This document shows positions 35,331 through 43,975 of a DNA stretch of 64,000 nt, piece after piece (position 1 is the stretch's first letter; every line of letters begins with the position of its first letter). Origin of the DNA: CAWDMN01 sp963803155 (GTDB taxonomy: Bacteria; Acidobacteriota; Terriglobia; Versatilivoradales; Versatilivoraceae); contig CAWDMN010000113.1 of assembly GCA_963803155.1 (NCBI GenBank), positions 1-64,000 on the forward strand, read 5' to 3'. Position numbers and translations under genes: made by a program. The notes under the pieces are model-generated. The model ran no database searches. It was not told the DNA's origin and saw nothing but the letters and a program-made list of their open reading frames with translations.

Positions 35331-35577
35331 TCACACCTTCAGAGTTTGAATCTCTTACACAAACCGAGCCAGGGGCGCCCAACTGGGGCCGCTCTTGCCG
35401 GTTTGACTATCTTTTGGCGATTCCAGATCCGGATACCGACCCTGATAATGCAATTTCATATTTTCATAAACTCGCGAGAGGATTTTCTAAAGAACTGCTC
35501 CCACCATCGCGGCCAACACGACAAAAAAACTAAATGATTCCCTGCTTGTCCTTTTTCACTATTTGCGAATGAATCTT

Positions 35578-35594
35578 TTGTTGACATTCAACAA
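35578..35594. promoter_or_regulatory. Palindromic operator candidate upstream of padR
   Basis: TTGTTGACATTCAACAA is a perfect 7+7 palindrome with a 3-bp centre. It lies 41 bp before the PadR start, and a second CTTTTGTTGA half-site occurs at about 35608. PadR regulators commonly bind such dyads at their own promoter. Confidence 0.4.
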
Positions 35595-35634
35595 GAAGCG
35601 TCCTAAGCTTTTGTTGATCACCAAAAGGAGAAAC

Positions 35635-35973
35635 ATGAGCGAAACCAAATCGGAGGTGCTGCAAGGGACTTTGGACCTTCTGGTTTTAAGGACGCTGGAA
35701 ATGTTGGGGCCGCTGCATGGCTGGGGGATTGCCAAGCGCATCGAGCAGGTTTCCGAGAACGTGCTCTATTTGAATCAGGGGACGCTCTATCCCGCCTTGT
35801 TGCGGCTGCAGCAGCGGGGTTGGATCAGCTCCAAGTGGGGCATTTCGGAAAACAACCGGCGTGCCCGCTTTTACTCGTTGACCAAAGCGGGGCACAAGCA
35901 GCTGCAAATCGAAACTGAAAATTGGGAACGGATGGCCACTGTCATCCGCCGCGTTCTCGAAGGTGAATCGTAA
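35635..35973 (+). CDS. PadR-family transcriptional regulator
   Basis: A 112-residue winged-helix regulator with the standard PadR pattern: EVLQGTLDLLVLRTLEMLGPLHGWGIAKRI, then LNQGTLYPALLRLQQRGWISSKW and RARFYSLTKAGHKQL. The start is at 35635 behind AAAAGGAG; an earlier in-frame ATG lacks a site. In Acidobacteriota this subtype is nearly always next to a long MacB/FtsX-like permease, as here (150 bp downstream). It probably represses the permease and itself through the palindrome upstream. Confidence 0.93.
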   Translation: MSETKSEVLQGTLDLLVLRTLEMLGPLHGWGIAKRIEQVSENVLYLNQGTLYPALLRLQQRGWISSKWGISENNRRARFYSLTKAGHKQLQIETENWERMATVIRRVLEGES

Positions 35974-36023
35974 CTTTTTTTCCGTCGATGCAATTTTTCA
36001 GGGAATCGATGATTCTCGTCACT

Positions 36024-36058
36024 GACACGGGCAAACTTTCAGTTTGGCCCGTGGCACC
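36024..36058. repeat. Repeat family 1 hairpin, copy a
   Basis: CACGGGCAAACT and AGTTTGGCCCGTG form an almost perfect stem around TTC, followed by GCACC as in the other copies. It lies between padR and the permease gene. Confidence 0.55.
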
Positions 36059-36123
36059 CATTCGATGGAGTTCAGGATAGTTGTGTCACTTCGTGACGAG
36101 TAGCCTCTTCGGGAGGTGCCGAC

Positions 36124-38829
36124 ATGGCCTGGTTGCGAGTCTTGACCAGCCGACTGACTGGGATATTTCTGAAAGACAAATCCGATGGGGAGATGGACGA
36201 AGAGTTCCGTTTCCACCTGGACCAACAAATCGAAGAAAATCTGCGGCGTGGCATGAGCCCGGAAGAAGCCCGGGATGCGGCTTTGCGTCAGTTTGGAGGA
36301 GTCATGCAATCCAAGGAGACTTATCGGGACCAGCGTGGCATTCCCTTCCTGGAGACCCTGTGGCGGGACGTTTGGTATGGTCTCCGCGGAATGTGGAGGG
36401 ATCGGGCTTTCGCTTTGTCCGCCATTCTCTCTCTGGCCGTCGGCATTGGCGCGACCACGACGATTTTTTCCGTGATGAATCTGTTTGTATTCCGTCCTTT
36501 GCCTTTTCGAGAACCCCACCAACTGGTCATGCTGGGTGAATATAATTCCAAAGAAGAAGATAAAAGGAACCCGACACTCTCCTCCGCCTTGAATTGGAGG
36601 CAACATTGCCAGTCTTTTGAGCAAATGGAATTGGCTGTGGCCTATTCTGAGCCGGAAACCATGCTGGGGGCAGGAGAAAACGAAAGAATCAAGTTGCAGT
36701 TTGTAAGCGGGGGGCTTTTCTCGATGTTGGGAGTGATGCCTGCCTGGGGCCGGAATTTTCGCTCCGACGATGCTTCCTCTGATACCGGTGAGGCTTTAAT
36801 CATCAGCTACGGATTTTGGCAGCGTCATTTCGGGGGAAACTCGAAGGTTCTTGGACAAACGGTTTTTGTGGGGAGACATGCCCGGACGATAGTGGGAATC
36901 ATGCCTCCAGGATTTTGGGTTATCCCCTGGGCGAATGACATTGACGGCTGGGTGAGTCTCAACCTTACAAAAACTTGGCTCACCCCGGAAACCCGCTGGT
37001 TGAATGTCCTGGCGCGGCTGAAATCCGGTGTCGGGCCAAAGCAAGCGCAGGCGGAAATGGACGTTTTTTCAAGGAACATCGCGCAGACGGAGCCGGCGAA
37101 AAATAAAGGCTGGCAAATTAGCGTCTGGCCATTGCAGAAGTTCTATTTCCAAGGAAGAGGGAAGATCCTGGGACTATTGTTGGGAGTGGCGGTGTTTGTC
37201 CTCTTGATCTCCTGCGCCAATGTGGCCAATTTGGAATTGGCACGGGCTGCCGCCCGAAATAAGGAGATGGCGCTCCGTCTCTCGTTGGGTGCCAGCCGGT
37301 ATCGTCTTTTCCAGCAACTGCTCACCGAAACTGTTCTGCTGGGTATTCTGGGAGGAATTGCTGGCGCCCTGTTTAGTTTCGGCGGGATCCGCTTTTTCAT
37401 TTTGTTTTCGGATTGGTTCTCTCCCGGAGAAAAGGTGCCCATGGACGCCAGGATCCTTGGGTTCGTTTTAGGAATCTCCATCTTGTCTGGCATTTTATTC
37501 GGCCTGGTACCCTCCTGGAAGGGTTCTCGAGCGGATTTGTCCCAATCCCTCAAACAGGGATTAGGACAGAAAGGTGGCTCTTCAAGACTTCTCAGCCATA
37601 ACTTGCTGGTAATCTCCGAAATTGCGATTGCCCTGGTCCTGCTGATCGGGGCCGGGCTGATGATCAACAGTCTGGCCAGAATCCTGGCCATCAACCCAGG
37701 CTATAATCCCAAAAATTTGCTGAGCGCGGAAATTAATCTGAATGACAGCACTTACCGGGAGATTCTGGAAAACGACATGAAGAGAGTGACTCCCAAAGTC
37801 GATTCTTTTTATCAACAAATCGTGGAACGCCTCCAAACCCTCCCTGAAGTAGAGTCTGCCGCACTGGCTGGAATTCCCGGAGATCCCCTCCCCTTTAGAA
37901 TTATTGGAGCGTCCGATCCTTCCAAGGCTCAAACCACCAAAGCGGGGTTTCATGAGGTCACCCCGGACTATTTCCGCACTCTTCAGATCCCTTTATTGAA
38001 GGGACGGAGCTTGGTTTCCCGCGATAACGAATCCGCTCCCTGGGTCGTTGTGATCAATGAATCCCTGGCGCGTCTTTATTTCCCGAATGAGAATCCGATT
38101 GGGAAACAAGTCCATGTTAAATTTGCCCGCCATTCGGGGGAAGGATTAGAAGAGCCCCAACCTCGCACCATCATCGGAGTCGTGGGGGACGTGCAGCATT
38201 GGGGATTGCTGGAACCTCCCCAATCGGAGATGTATGTTCCAGATCGGCAGCATGCCTGGCTCTTCCCGGAGGGGACTGGGCATCGCCATCTTATGAGAAA
38301 CATTTTTCTGCGCACCAGGGCCAGTTCCCCCAGTTTGGCCAGGGCTCTGCGCCAGGTGGTTGCCGAAGCCGATAAAAACCAGGCGGTCTACAACATAATG
38401 ACGGCGGAGCAAAGTCTTACCACTGACCTGCAGTTTTACCGGTTCTATGTGCAGCTTTTAGGAATCTTTTCAGGACTGGCTTTGTTCCTGGCCGTGACCG
38501 GCATTATCGGGGTCATCACCTATTCCGTCAATCGGCGCACCGCCGAGCTCGGAATTCGAACTGCCTTGGGTGCCACGAAGGGTCACATTCTCAAATTGGT
38601 GATCGGGCAGGGATTGAAGCTCACCCTCATTGGGGCGGCTCTGGGAATCGGCGCGGGGCTGGCCCTCACTCGGTTGATGACGAATATGCTGTATGAGGTC
38701 AAGCCGCTGGACCCCCTCACCTTCACCATTGTGCCCGTTCTCTTGATCGGCGTGGGCTTGGCGGCTTCTTACTTCCCCGCCTTGCGGGCGTCCAAGCTTG
38801 ATCCAATGGTCGCCTTGCGACATGAATAG
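36124..38829 (+). CDS. Long MacB/FtsX-type ABC permease (ADOP family)
   Basis: A 901-residue inner-membrane protein. The N-terminal 90 residues are the soluble prefix typical of PadR-linked permeases (DGEMDEEFRFHLDQQIEENL, SPEEARDAALRQFGG). Then come TM1 (FALSAILSLAVGIGATTTIFSV), a MacB periplasmic core domain, an FtsX helix set near residues 340-450 (ISCANVANLELARAAARNKEMALRL), a second TM and periplasmic domain, and a final FtsX set (ELGIRTALGATKGHILKLV). This duplicated layout has two FtsX units in one chain. No ATPase gene is adjacent, as is usual for this family, so its partner is unknown. GGGAGG precedes the ATG. Confidence 0.93.
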   Translation: MAWLRVLTSRLTGIFLKDKSDGEMDEEFRFHLDQQIEENLRRGMSPEEARDAALRQFGGVMQSKETYRDQRGIPFLETLWRDVWYGLRGMWRDRAFALSAILSLAVGIGATTTIFSVMNLFVFRPLPFREPHQLVMLGEYNSKEEDKRNPTLSSALNWRQHCQSFEQMELAVAYSEPETMLGAGENERIKLQFVSGGLFSMLGVMPAWGRNFRSDDASSDTGEALIISYGFWQRHFGGNSKVLGQTVFVGRHARTIVGIMPPGFWVIPWANDIDGWVSLNLTKTWLTPETRWLNVLARLKSGVGPKQAQAEMDVFSRNIAQTEPAKNKGWQISVWPLQKFYFQGRGKILGLLLGVAVFVLLISCANVANLELARAAARNKEMALRLSLGASRYRLFQQLLTETVLLGILGGIAGALFSFGGIRFFILFSDWFSPGEKVPMDARILGFVLGISILSGILFGLVPSWKGSRADLSQSLKQGLGQKGGSSRLLSHNLLVISEIAIALVLLIGAGLMINSLARILAINPGYNPKNLLSAEINLNDSTYREILENDMKRVTPKVDSFYQQIVERLQTLPEVESAALAGIPGDPLPFRIIGASDPSKAQTTKAGFHEVTPDYFRTLQIPLLKGRSLVSRDNESAPWVVVINESLARLYFPNENPIGKQVHVKFARHSGEGLEEPQPRTIIGVVGDVQHWGLLEPPQSEMYVPDRQHAWLFPEGTGHRHLMRNIFLRTRASSPSLARALRQVVAEADKNQAVYNIMTAEQSLTTDLQFYRFYVQLLGIFSGLALFLAVTGIIGVITYSVNRRTAELGIRTALGATKGHILKLVIGQGLKLTLIGAALGIGAGLALTRLMTNMLYEVKPLDPLTFTIVPVLLIGVGLAASYFPALRASKLDPMVALRHE

Positions 38830-38922
38830 GCCAAAGCGGCGATGAACTAAGAAACACGCGATAAATTTGTCCAGCTTTTCGTGATTTTTGAAGGGGTGGG
38901 AAATAGACGGATATGAACCTTG

Positions 38923-38962
38923 GGGTGCCACGGGCGAAAAACGAAGTTTTTGCCCGTGCTGC
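38923..38962. repeat. Repeat family 1 hairpin, copy b
   Basis: GGTGCCACGGGC, a spacer with ACGAAGT, then TTGCCCGTG. The ends GCCACGGGC/GCCCGTG are inverted. It shares GCCACGGGC, ACGAAGT and TTGCCCGTG with the copies at 39021 and 56834. Confidence 0.65.
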
Positions 38963-39020
38963 CTGGATGTCCATCCTGCCATGCAGGGAGGGCAAGAAGA
39001 AATTCGATGATTTCCATCAC

Positions 39021-39070
39021 AGGCACGGGCAAGCCTGCGGTGTAAGACGAAGTCTTTTGCCCGTGGCACC
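39021..39070. repeat. Repeat family 1 hairpin, copy c
   Basis: AGGCACGGGCAAGCC, a spacer with GTAAGACGAAGTC, then TTTTGCCCGTGGCACC. The right arm is complete and mirrors the left. Confidence 0.65.
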
Positions 39071-39140
39071 CGCGAGAAGTGGTTATGAAGATATTCGATC
39101 CTTTTCTACCACAAACAAGAGCAAAGGTTTCGTTTTTCAC

Positions 39141-39177
39141 CGGAGGCGTAAGACCAAGTCATTTGCCCGTGGCACCT
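39141..39177. repeat. Repeat family 1, half copy d
   Basis: Only the right half is present: GGCGTAAGACCAAGTCATTT, then GCCCGTGGCACC. It is almost the same as the right half of copy c. Confidence 0.55.
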
Positions 39178-39241
39178 GTGGCGAATGGCTGGCATCCCTC
39201 CGGGATGCTTCTTTAACAATTTTTTAAGTCGGAGGTTGACC

Positions 39242-41827
39242 ATGAGAAAACGTTTTTTCTTTTTTGCCATGCTTGTTTTATTAGCTTCTCTTGGGTTCTT
39301 ATCCTTTTCCTCACAAATCAACCACCATTCCAGTCCATCAAATGGAAAAAGTCCGGTTGTGCTGGGCCCGGCTTCCGACTTGTCTGCCCTGCAGGTGGTC
39401 AAACATGCCCGGCACGGGAACCTGCAGTCTGCCGCGCAGCTTACAAAGACGATTCATTTCACCATTGATCCGGACTAATGCTTCATCCATCCGGCTCCCG
39501 ATGGATTTGACTACCTCGACATCAACCGCCTTTCCCCGTCCGCCCGGCCGGGTGAACCCCAATTGCCGATGAAAACCTTTGTCATCGAACTGGACAAAAA
39601 TGCTACGGTCTGTGGCGTTGAGGTGGTGAAAGGGGAATACCGGGAAGTGGCCGAATTGGTCAACATTGTTCCGGCTCCTCAGCCAGGTGGCTATCAATCA
39701 GGTCCAGAAGAAGCTCATTCTTATCTGTCCGACCAAAAGGTCTATGAGATGGACCGCCTGTTCCCAGGCAAACTGGTGGACGTTGAGGTGGGCGCCGATT
39801 CCAAACGCCAATATGCTCTGGTGCGCTTCTTTCCTGTCCAGTATCAGCCGAGTCAAAAGAAGGCGGTGGTAGTGACCGATGCCACCATAGAATTATATTA
39901 CGATTATGGGAATCGCCTTTCTGACGCGTCGTCCGTAGTAGGGGCGACTGCCAATGCATCCTCGGCTGCCCTGCCAACGACTACTTCCGAATGCATAATT
40001 ATCTCTCCCGCCCTGCTCCTAAATGAAGCAAATTTGCTGAACGATTTCCATAACAATACCGAAAAGATTACTTCTTCCGTTATCACAACAGAAACGATCG
40101 ACACAAGTGGCGAAATCGCGCCAGACCCGCCATTCAGCGGGTACAGCAACAACAAAAATCCCGGCTGGAGCAGCATCACCAACTACAATTACACTCTGGC
40201 CAAAAAAATCATTGCGTATTTGAACGCTACTTCTCACACCAATCTCAAATATGTGACCCTTCTGGGAGACGCATTGCTGGTACCGCCCAGCTACTATTAC
40301 TACCAGTGCAGCGGAAATTCCGCCTATGAAAATTGGCTCCCCACGGATTTTTTTTACGGTTCTCCTGATTACGACTTGTTGCCTAATTATTCCGTGGGCA
40401 GAATTCCGGTGAGCACTGCGGCAGAAGCTTCGCAGGTCGTAAATAAAATAATCAACTGGCCTGGCAGTGTTCAAAGTGTTCAAAATGATGCTTGGAGCTG
40501 GTTTCAAAATACCTACGTCGTGGGTGGAATCCCTCACACCGGTGATTACTATTGCGCGGAGCTCAATACCACTGAAGCGATCAACATGGATCTGTTCAGT
40601 GGCATGAACATAACCAAGTGTTATGAAAGTGATGGGAGGTTTAACAAGAGTTGCGTGGAGCCTGCTTTCAAGAATGCCGACGCCGGCATCGTCTTTTCCA
40701 TCTCTCACGGCTCCGGGGCGTCATTATCCCTGGGGGGCACCTATCTCTCCGTGAATGATTTAATGTCCTATCCGGCGCATGATAAGACACCGGTTATTAT
40801 TTCGGTTTCTTGTGAAAATGGAAACTATGACCTGGATCTGGTGCCGCCGCCATCCAATTACAAAACCTCCTTTGGCGAAGCGGTTTTGAAATCCGCAGCC
40901 GGAGGGATTGGATACATCGGCGCTGCCAGGAACGCCTTTGGCGATTCACTGTACCATTACGAGAATGGCAATATAGTAATCTACCATTTGACTTACATCA
41001 TTGCCTTGCAAAATTATGTGATGCAGAGTTACCACAGTGGTGCCACTACCTTGGGCCAGCTTTCTTTGGATGCGTTGACATCATATTTCAGAGGCAACAC
41101 CATGACATCTGATCCCAATTCTGATCCCAATAATGTCTGGACTCTATTGCAGCACGTATTGCTGGGAGACCCGGCCCTCCGAATTCCAGTTCAACCACCT
41201 TCCATTGGGTCCCTCAAACCGCAGTGGACGGGCTCCAGTCCCACGCCTTCCCTTACTGGAGAGCATATCCCTGTTTTTACCTCTACCCCTACGATTTCTG
41301 CTACGGCTAACTCACCGGCTAACTCACCGATCAAATGGAAACTCATCGACGATAATGCGCGTGTAACCTTGGACCCGGGAACCATCAATACCGCTGGCAG
41401 TTATAGCTCAAAACCCTCCACGGCCTCCCGATACTTCCTGCGGTTCTCATCTCAGGCGGATAATTACGCCAAGGAAAACTGGTTTTGTTACATGTTCAGT
41501 CAGAATCCCAACAATTTCCTGCATGTGAGCAACATGACGATTTCAACCGCGGCAAAAGCTGGGCAGAAGTGGGAGAATGCCCTGGTTACCATCGTTGACA
41601 ATGCCGGAAAACCGGTGCCAAAAGTGACGGTTAACGGCAACTGGGGAGGGTTGACGATGATTCCTGCCGTGGGAACTACAAACACCAAAGGCCAGGTGAC
41701 TCTCTCATCGAATAAAATTGACCAAAATGTCGCTGGCAATTTCACTCTATGCGTCGGGCGTGTAGTGCTGACAAATTGGAATTATGATGCCAGCGCTAAT
41801 ACGTCAACCTGCAAGAGCACGCAGTAA
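39242..41827 (+). pseudogene. Gingipain-like C25 protease gene interrupted by in-frame TAA
   Basis: A secreted cysteine protease gene read in one frame from ATG 39242 (GGAGG 6 nt upstream; signal peptide RKRFFFFAMLVLLASLGFL) to 41827, with one TAA at 39476-39478 (codon 79). Beyond it the same frame continues as CFIHPAPDGFDYLDINRL and PGEPQLPMKTFVIEL, the propeptide signature of gingipain-type C25 enzymes, then the catalytic His in SISHGSG and Cys in SVSCENGNYD, and a C-terminal Ig-like domain (VTIVDNAGKPVPKVTVNGNW). The downstream part has no start codon with a ribosome site. All else looks intact, so the stop is either recent, read through, or an error. Confidence 0.8.
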
Positions 41828-41888
41828 TCTTTTGAGAACTAAATTGAAGTCCCAATAACCATTTAAAAGTGATTCTCGATTTAGGCTC

Positions 41889-41987
41889 CAGGATAGCAGC
41901 AAAGGGTCGCAGCTCGTGCCTCTGAAGCTGGGCTGATCGCTCGTTGTCACTTCGCGCTATCCGCATGGCAAAACATAGCAACTGGGA
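41889..41987. repeat. Dispersed repeat family 3, second copy
   Basis: It runs GGATAGCAGCAAAGG, GCTGGGCTGATCGCTCGTTG, CACTTCGCGCT and ACATAGCAACTGGG, matching the order and spacing at 32345-32447. Like that copy it follows the stop codon of a long secreted-protein gene. Confidence 0.65.
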
Positions 41988-41999
41988 AGAGGCGTCCGA

Positions 42000-42398
42000 T
42001 TATATGAGTGAAAGCGGCACATGCCGGGCCATGCGGGCAAAATCGGTGCCCGCGGAGAGCATGGAAAGCTTATGCCTCAGGCATAATTGAGTCAGCAGGA
42101 CATCTATCGTTCCAGCCTGGACCCCTTTTTCTCTTAGCTTTATCTTTAAGTCAGCCGCATCGATGTGGTCTTTCCTATCCAGTACAATCAAAGGCAATGC
42201 TGCAAAGCGTTCGATGATCGCTCTCCTACTCTTGGCGCCGTGGAAACCCTGCAATAATTCCTGCAGGACCAACCCCGTCGTGAAGATGACATCTCCCCCT
42301 TCCAGCGCCTGCCGCAGGCATTCGACCTCTCTTGAAGAACGGGGAACATCCCGCCGAAGAGCCAATGACCAGACACTGGTGTCTACAAAGACATTCAT
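42000..42398 (-). CDS. vapC: PIN-domain toxin
   Basis: A 132-residue PIN ribonuclease of a type II toxin-antitoxin pair. The acidic site residues are Asp6 in MNVFVDTSVW, Glu in GLVLQELLQG, Asp in GTIDVLLTQ and Asp in AGTDFARM, which bind Mg for RNA cleavage. The ATG at 42398 overlaps the antitoxin stop by ATGA, so the two are translated as a coupled pair. An upstream frame extension to 42608 is out of register with the antitoxin gene and not used. Confidence 0.92.
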   Translation of the reverse strand: MNVFVDTSVWSLALRRDVPRSSREVECLRQALEGGDVIFTTGLVLQELLQGFHGAKSRRAIIERFAALPLIVLDRKDHIDAADLKIKLREKGVQAGTIDVLLTQLCLRHKLSMLSAGTDFARMARHVPLSLI

Positions 42399-42592
42399 CT
42401 CAAACGTTCTCTCTTGTAATGGTATTTTGCGTCCCACTCGAGCGAACCAAACAAATCGAGAATGCGGCGCTGCTCTCTTCGGGCGATGAATTCCTGGAGG
42501 GCCTTGGTTACGGCGGCTTTTTTTGTTTTCTCGCCGCTCACCTCGAGGGCCTTCTCGAGAAGCTCCGGCTCGATCGACAAATTGGTGGCCAT
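42395..42592 (-). CDS. vapB: VapB-type antitoxin
   Basis: A 65-residue antitoxin. The N-terminal half MATNLSIEPELLEKALEVSG and KKAAVTKALQEFIARRE matches the VapB family in which a ribbon-helix-helix-like domain binds the operator; the C-terminal tail (ILDLFGSLEWDAKYHYKRER) should cover the PIN active site. GGAGG lies about 7 nt before the ATG at 42592; an ATG two codons earlier is possible. A GATAAT hexamer at about 42612 (minus strand) may be the promoter -10. Confidence 0.88.
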   Translation of the reverse strand: MATNLSIEPELLEKALEVSGEKTKKAAVTKALQEFIARREQRRILDLFGSLEWDAKYHYKRERLR

Positions 42593-42883
42593 GTGCATAC
42601 CTCCACACATATTATCGCACAAGATAAATCGGATTCCCACCGCTGGCTCTGGGCTGGCTGCAATTCAGCAGGGCCACAAATTACGGGCCTCTCCGGTAGG
42701 TCATGGATTTGCAGGTTCGGTTTGCGATCACTGATGCGTACCTCGTCCCTCGCCTGTTTATTGCGCGATGTCGATCTCAGTTATTGAGCGGGAACTTAGA
42801 GTCGATCCCGAAATATTTGATGGACATTTTCCGGCGCCATTTCTATGCTTACAAGTCTCACAATTCGATTGTATAGGTGCGCT

Positions 42884-43660
42884 ATGTCCGACTATTTAGA
42901 TCAACAATTTGGCCTTTCGAATCGCAAAGCCTTGGTGACGGGCGCGGGACGGGGCATTGGCAAAGCCATCGCGTGTGCTCTCGCGGGAGCCGGGGCGGAA
43001 GTGTGTGTCCATTACCACAGCAGCCGTGCAGGGGCGGTGGAAACCGTGACGGAGATTATCAATGCCGGAGGTTCAGCCTGGTCCACTCAGGCCGATTTGG
43101 GTGATTCCGCACAAGTTTCGACGATGGTGGAACAGATCAAAGCCCGGTGGGGGCAACTCGATATTCTGGTGAATAACGCGGGTGATTTGGTCAAGCGTTG
43201 CCCCATCGCGGATCTATCTGACGAGTTGATTGAATCCGTCCTCCATACCAATGTACACACAACCCTATATTGCATTCGGGCCTGCCTCCCTTTGCTTAGA
43301 CTGGGGAGTGAACCCTCAATTCTTAATCTTGGCTCGGTGGCGGCGCATCACGGCGGCGGGAGTGGCTCTGTTTTATATGCATCCACCAAAGGCGCCATTC
43401 ATACGCTGACTCGTGGGCTGGCTAAAGAACTGTCCCCATCCATTCGCGTTAACGCTCTGGCTCCGGGGGTGATCTTGACCGATTTCCATCGGCGTCATTC
43501 CACTGAAGAGTCAATAAAGAATTTTGTCTCGGCCACACCGCTCAAACGAGCGGGCAAGCCAGAAGAAGTTGCCGGGGCGGCTATCTTCTTGTGTTCTCGA
43601 TCGGCAAGTTTCATCACCGGGGAGATCCTGGAAATCAACGGAGGGATTTGGCTGGCTTGA
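42884..43660 (+). CDS. SDR-family oxidoreductase
   Basis: A 258-residue short-chain dehydrogenase/reductase. It has the cofactor motif TGAGRGIG, NNAG, the catalytic Ser in NLGSVAAHH and YASTK (Tyr and Lys), and the PG-VLTDF and ITGEILEINGG C-terminal features of FabG-like classical SDRs. In most members the substrate is an alcohol, ketone or 3-oxoacyl chain with NAD(P)H. The start at 42884 has AGGTG about 5 nt upstream; a longer frame from 42845 lacks a site. It appears to be a single gene. Confidence 0.9.
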   Translation: MSDYLDQQFGLSNRKALVTGAGRGIGKAIACALAGAGAEVCVHYHSSRAGAVETVTEIINAGGSAWSTQADLGDSAQVSTMVEQIKARWGQLDILVNNAGDLVKRCPIADLSDELIESVLHTNVHTTLYCIRACLPLLRLGSEPSILNLGSVAAHHGGGSGSVLYASTKGAIHTLTRGLAKELSPSIRVNALAPGVILTDFHRRHSTEESIKNFVSATPLKRAGKPEEVAGAAIFLCSRSASFITGEILEINGGIWLA

Positions 43661-43975
43661 CCGAAATTCGCAGAGCCCAAATTTGACGACATGGCCGTCA
43701 ATGCATGCGGATGAGAATTGATTCCCCTCCAGTGAGGGAATTTGGGGGCGAGATTAAGGCCAATCCTCTGGCACAAACCAAAAATAAACATTTGATTTGG
43801 CTCAACTGGTTGCGGGAATTGGTTTTGGCATTAAGCAGTGACAATGGGGGAGGTAGTTTTGTGGTTAAGCTGAAGTTCAAAACCTCAGCTTAACAGTCAC
43901 CTTTGAAGATATGGGTTGCCAGACGTCATATAGCAAGTGAAGTCTTCGACTCCCGGACACGAGTCGTCAGTCAGT
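43661..43975. other. Gap between convergent genes with a hairpin
   Basis: No gene is supported. A perfect stem TTAAGCTGA/TCAGCTTAA with an 11-nt loop lies at 43865-43893, without a clear T-run on either strand; it may still help end transcription from both sides. Confidence 0.4.
43865..43893. terminator. Possible bidirectional terminator hairpin
   Basis: A 9-bp perfect stem (TTAAGCTGA, 11-nt loop, TCAGCTTAA) sits between the convergent SDR and hybrid-kinase genes. It lacks the usual T-run, so the call depends on position. Confidence 0.3.

Larger units (their letters stand above)
34829..35634. other. Long intergenic gap with hairpins and a GC-rich repeat
   Basis: No gene is supported. Notable are a palindrome GTGGGGTGCCTCACCCCGC at about 35049, a repeat-like stretch at 35213-35330, and the PadR operator candidate at 35578-35594. 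Confidence 0.45.
38830..39241. other. Intergenic gap holding three family-1 repeats
   Basis: No gene is supported. Three GCCACGGGC-type elements (two complete, one half) lie in head-to-tail order before the C25 protease gene. Confidence 0.5.

Noticed and set aside
39476..39478. Recoding of the stop as selenocysteine
   Set aside because: The codon is TAA, not TGA, and no hairpin typical of a SECIS element follows.
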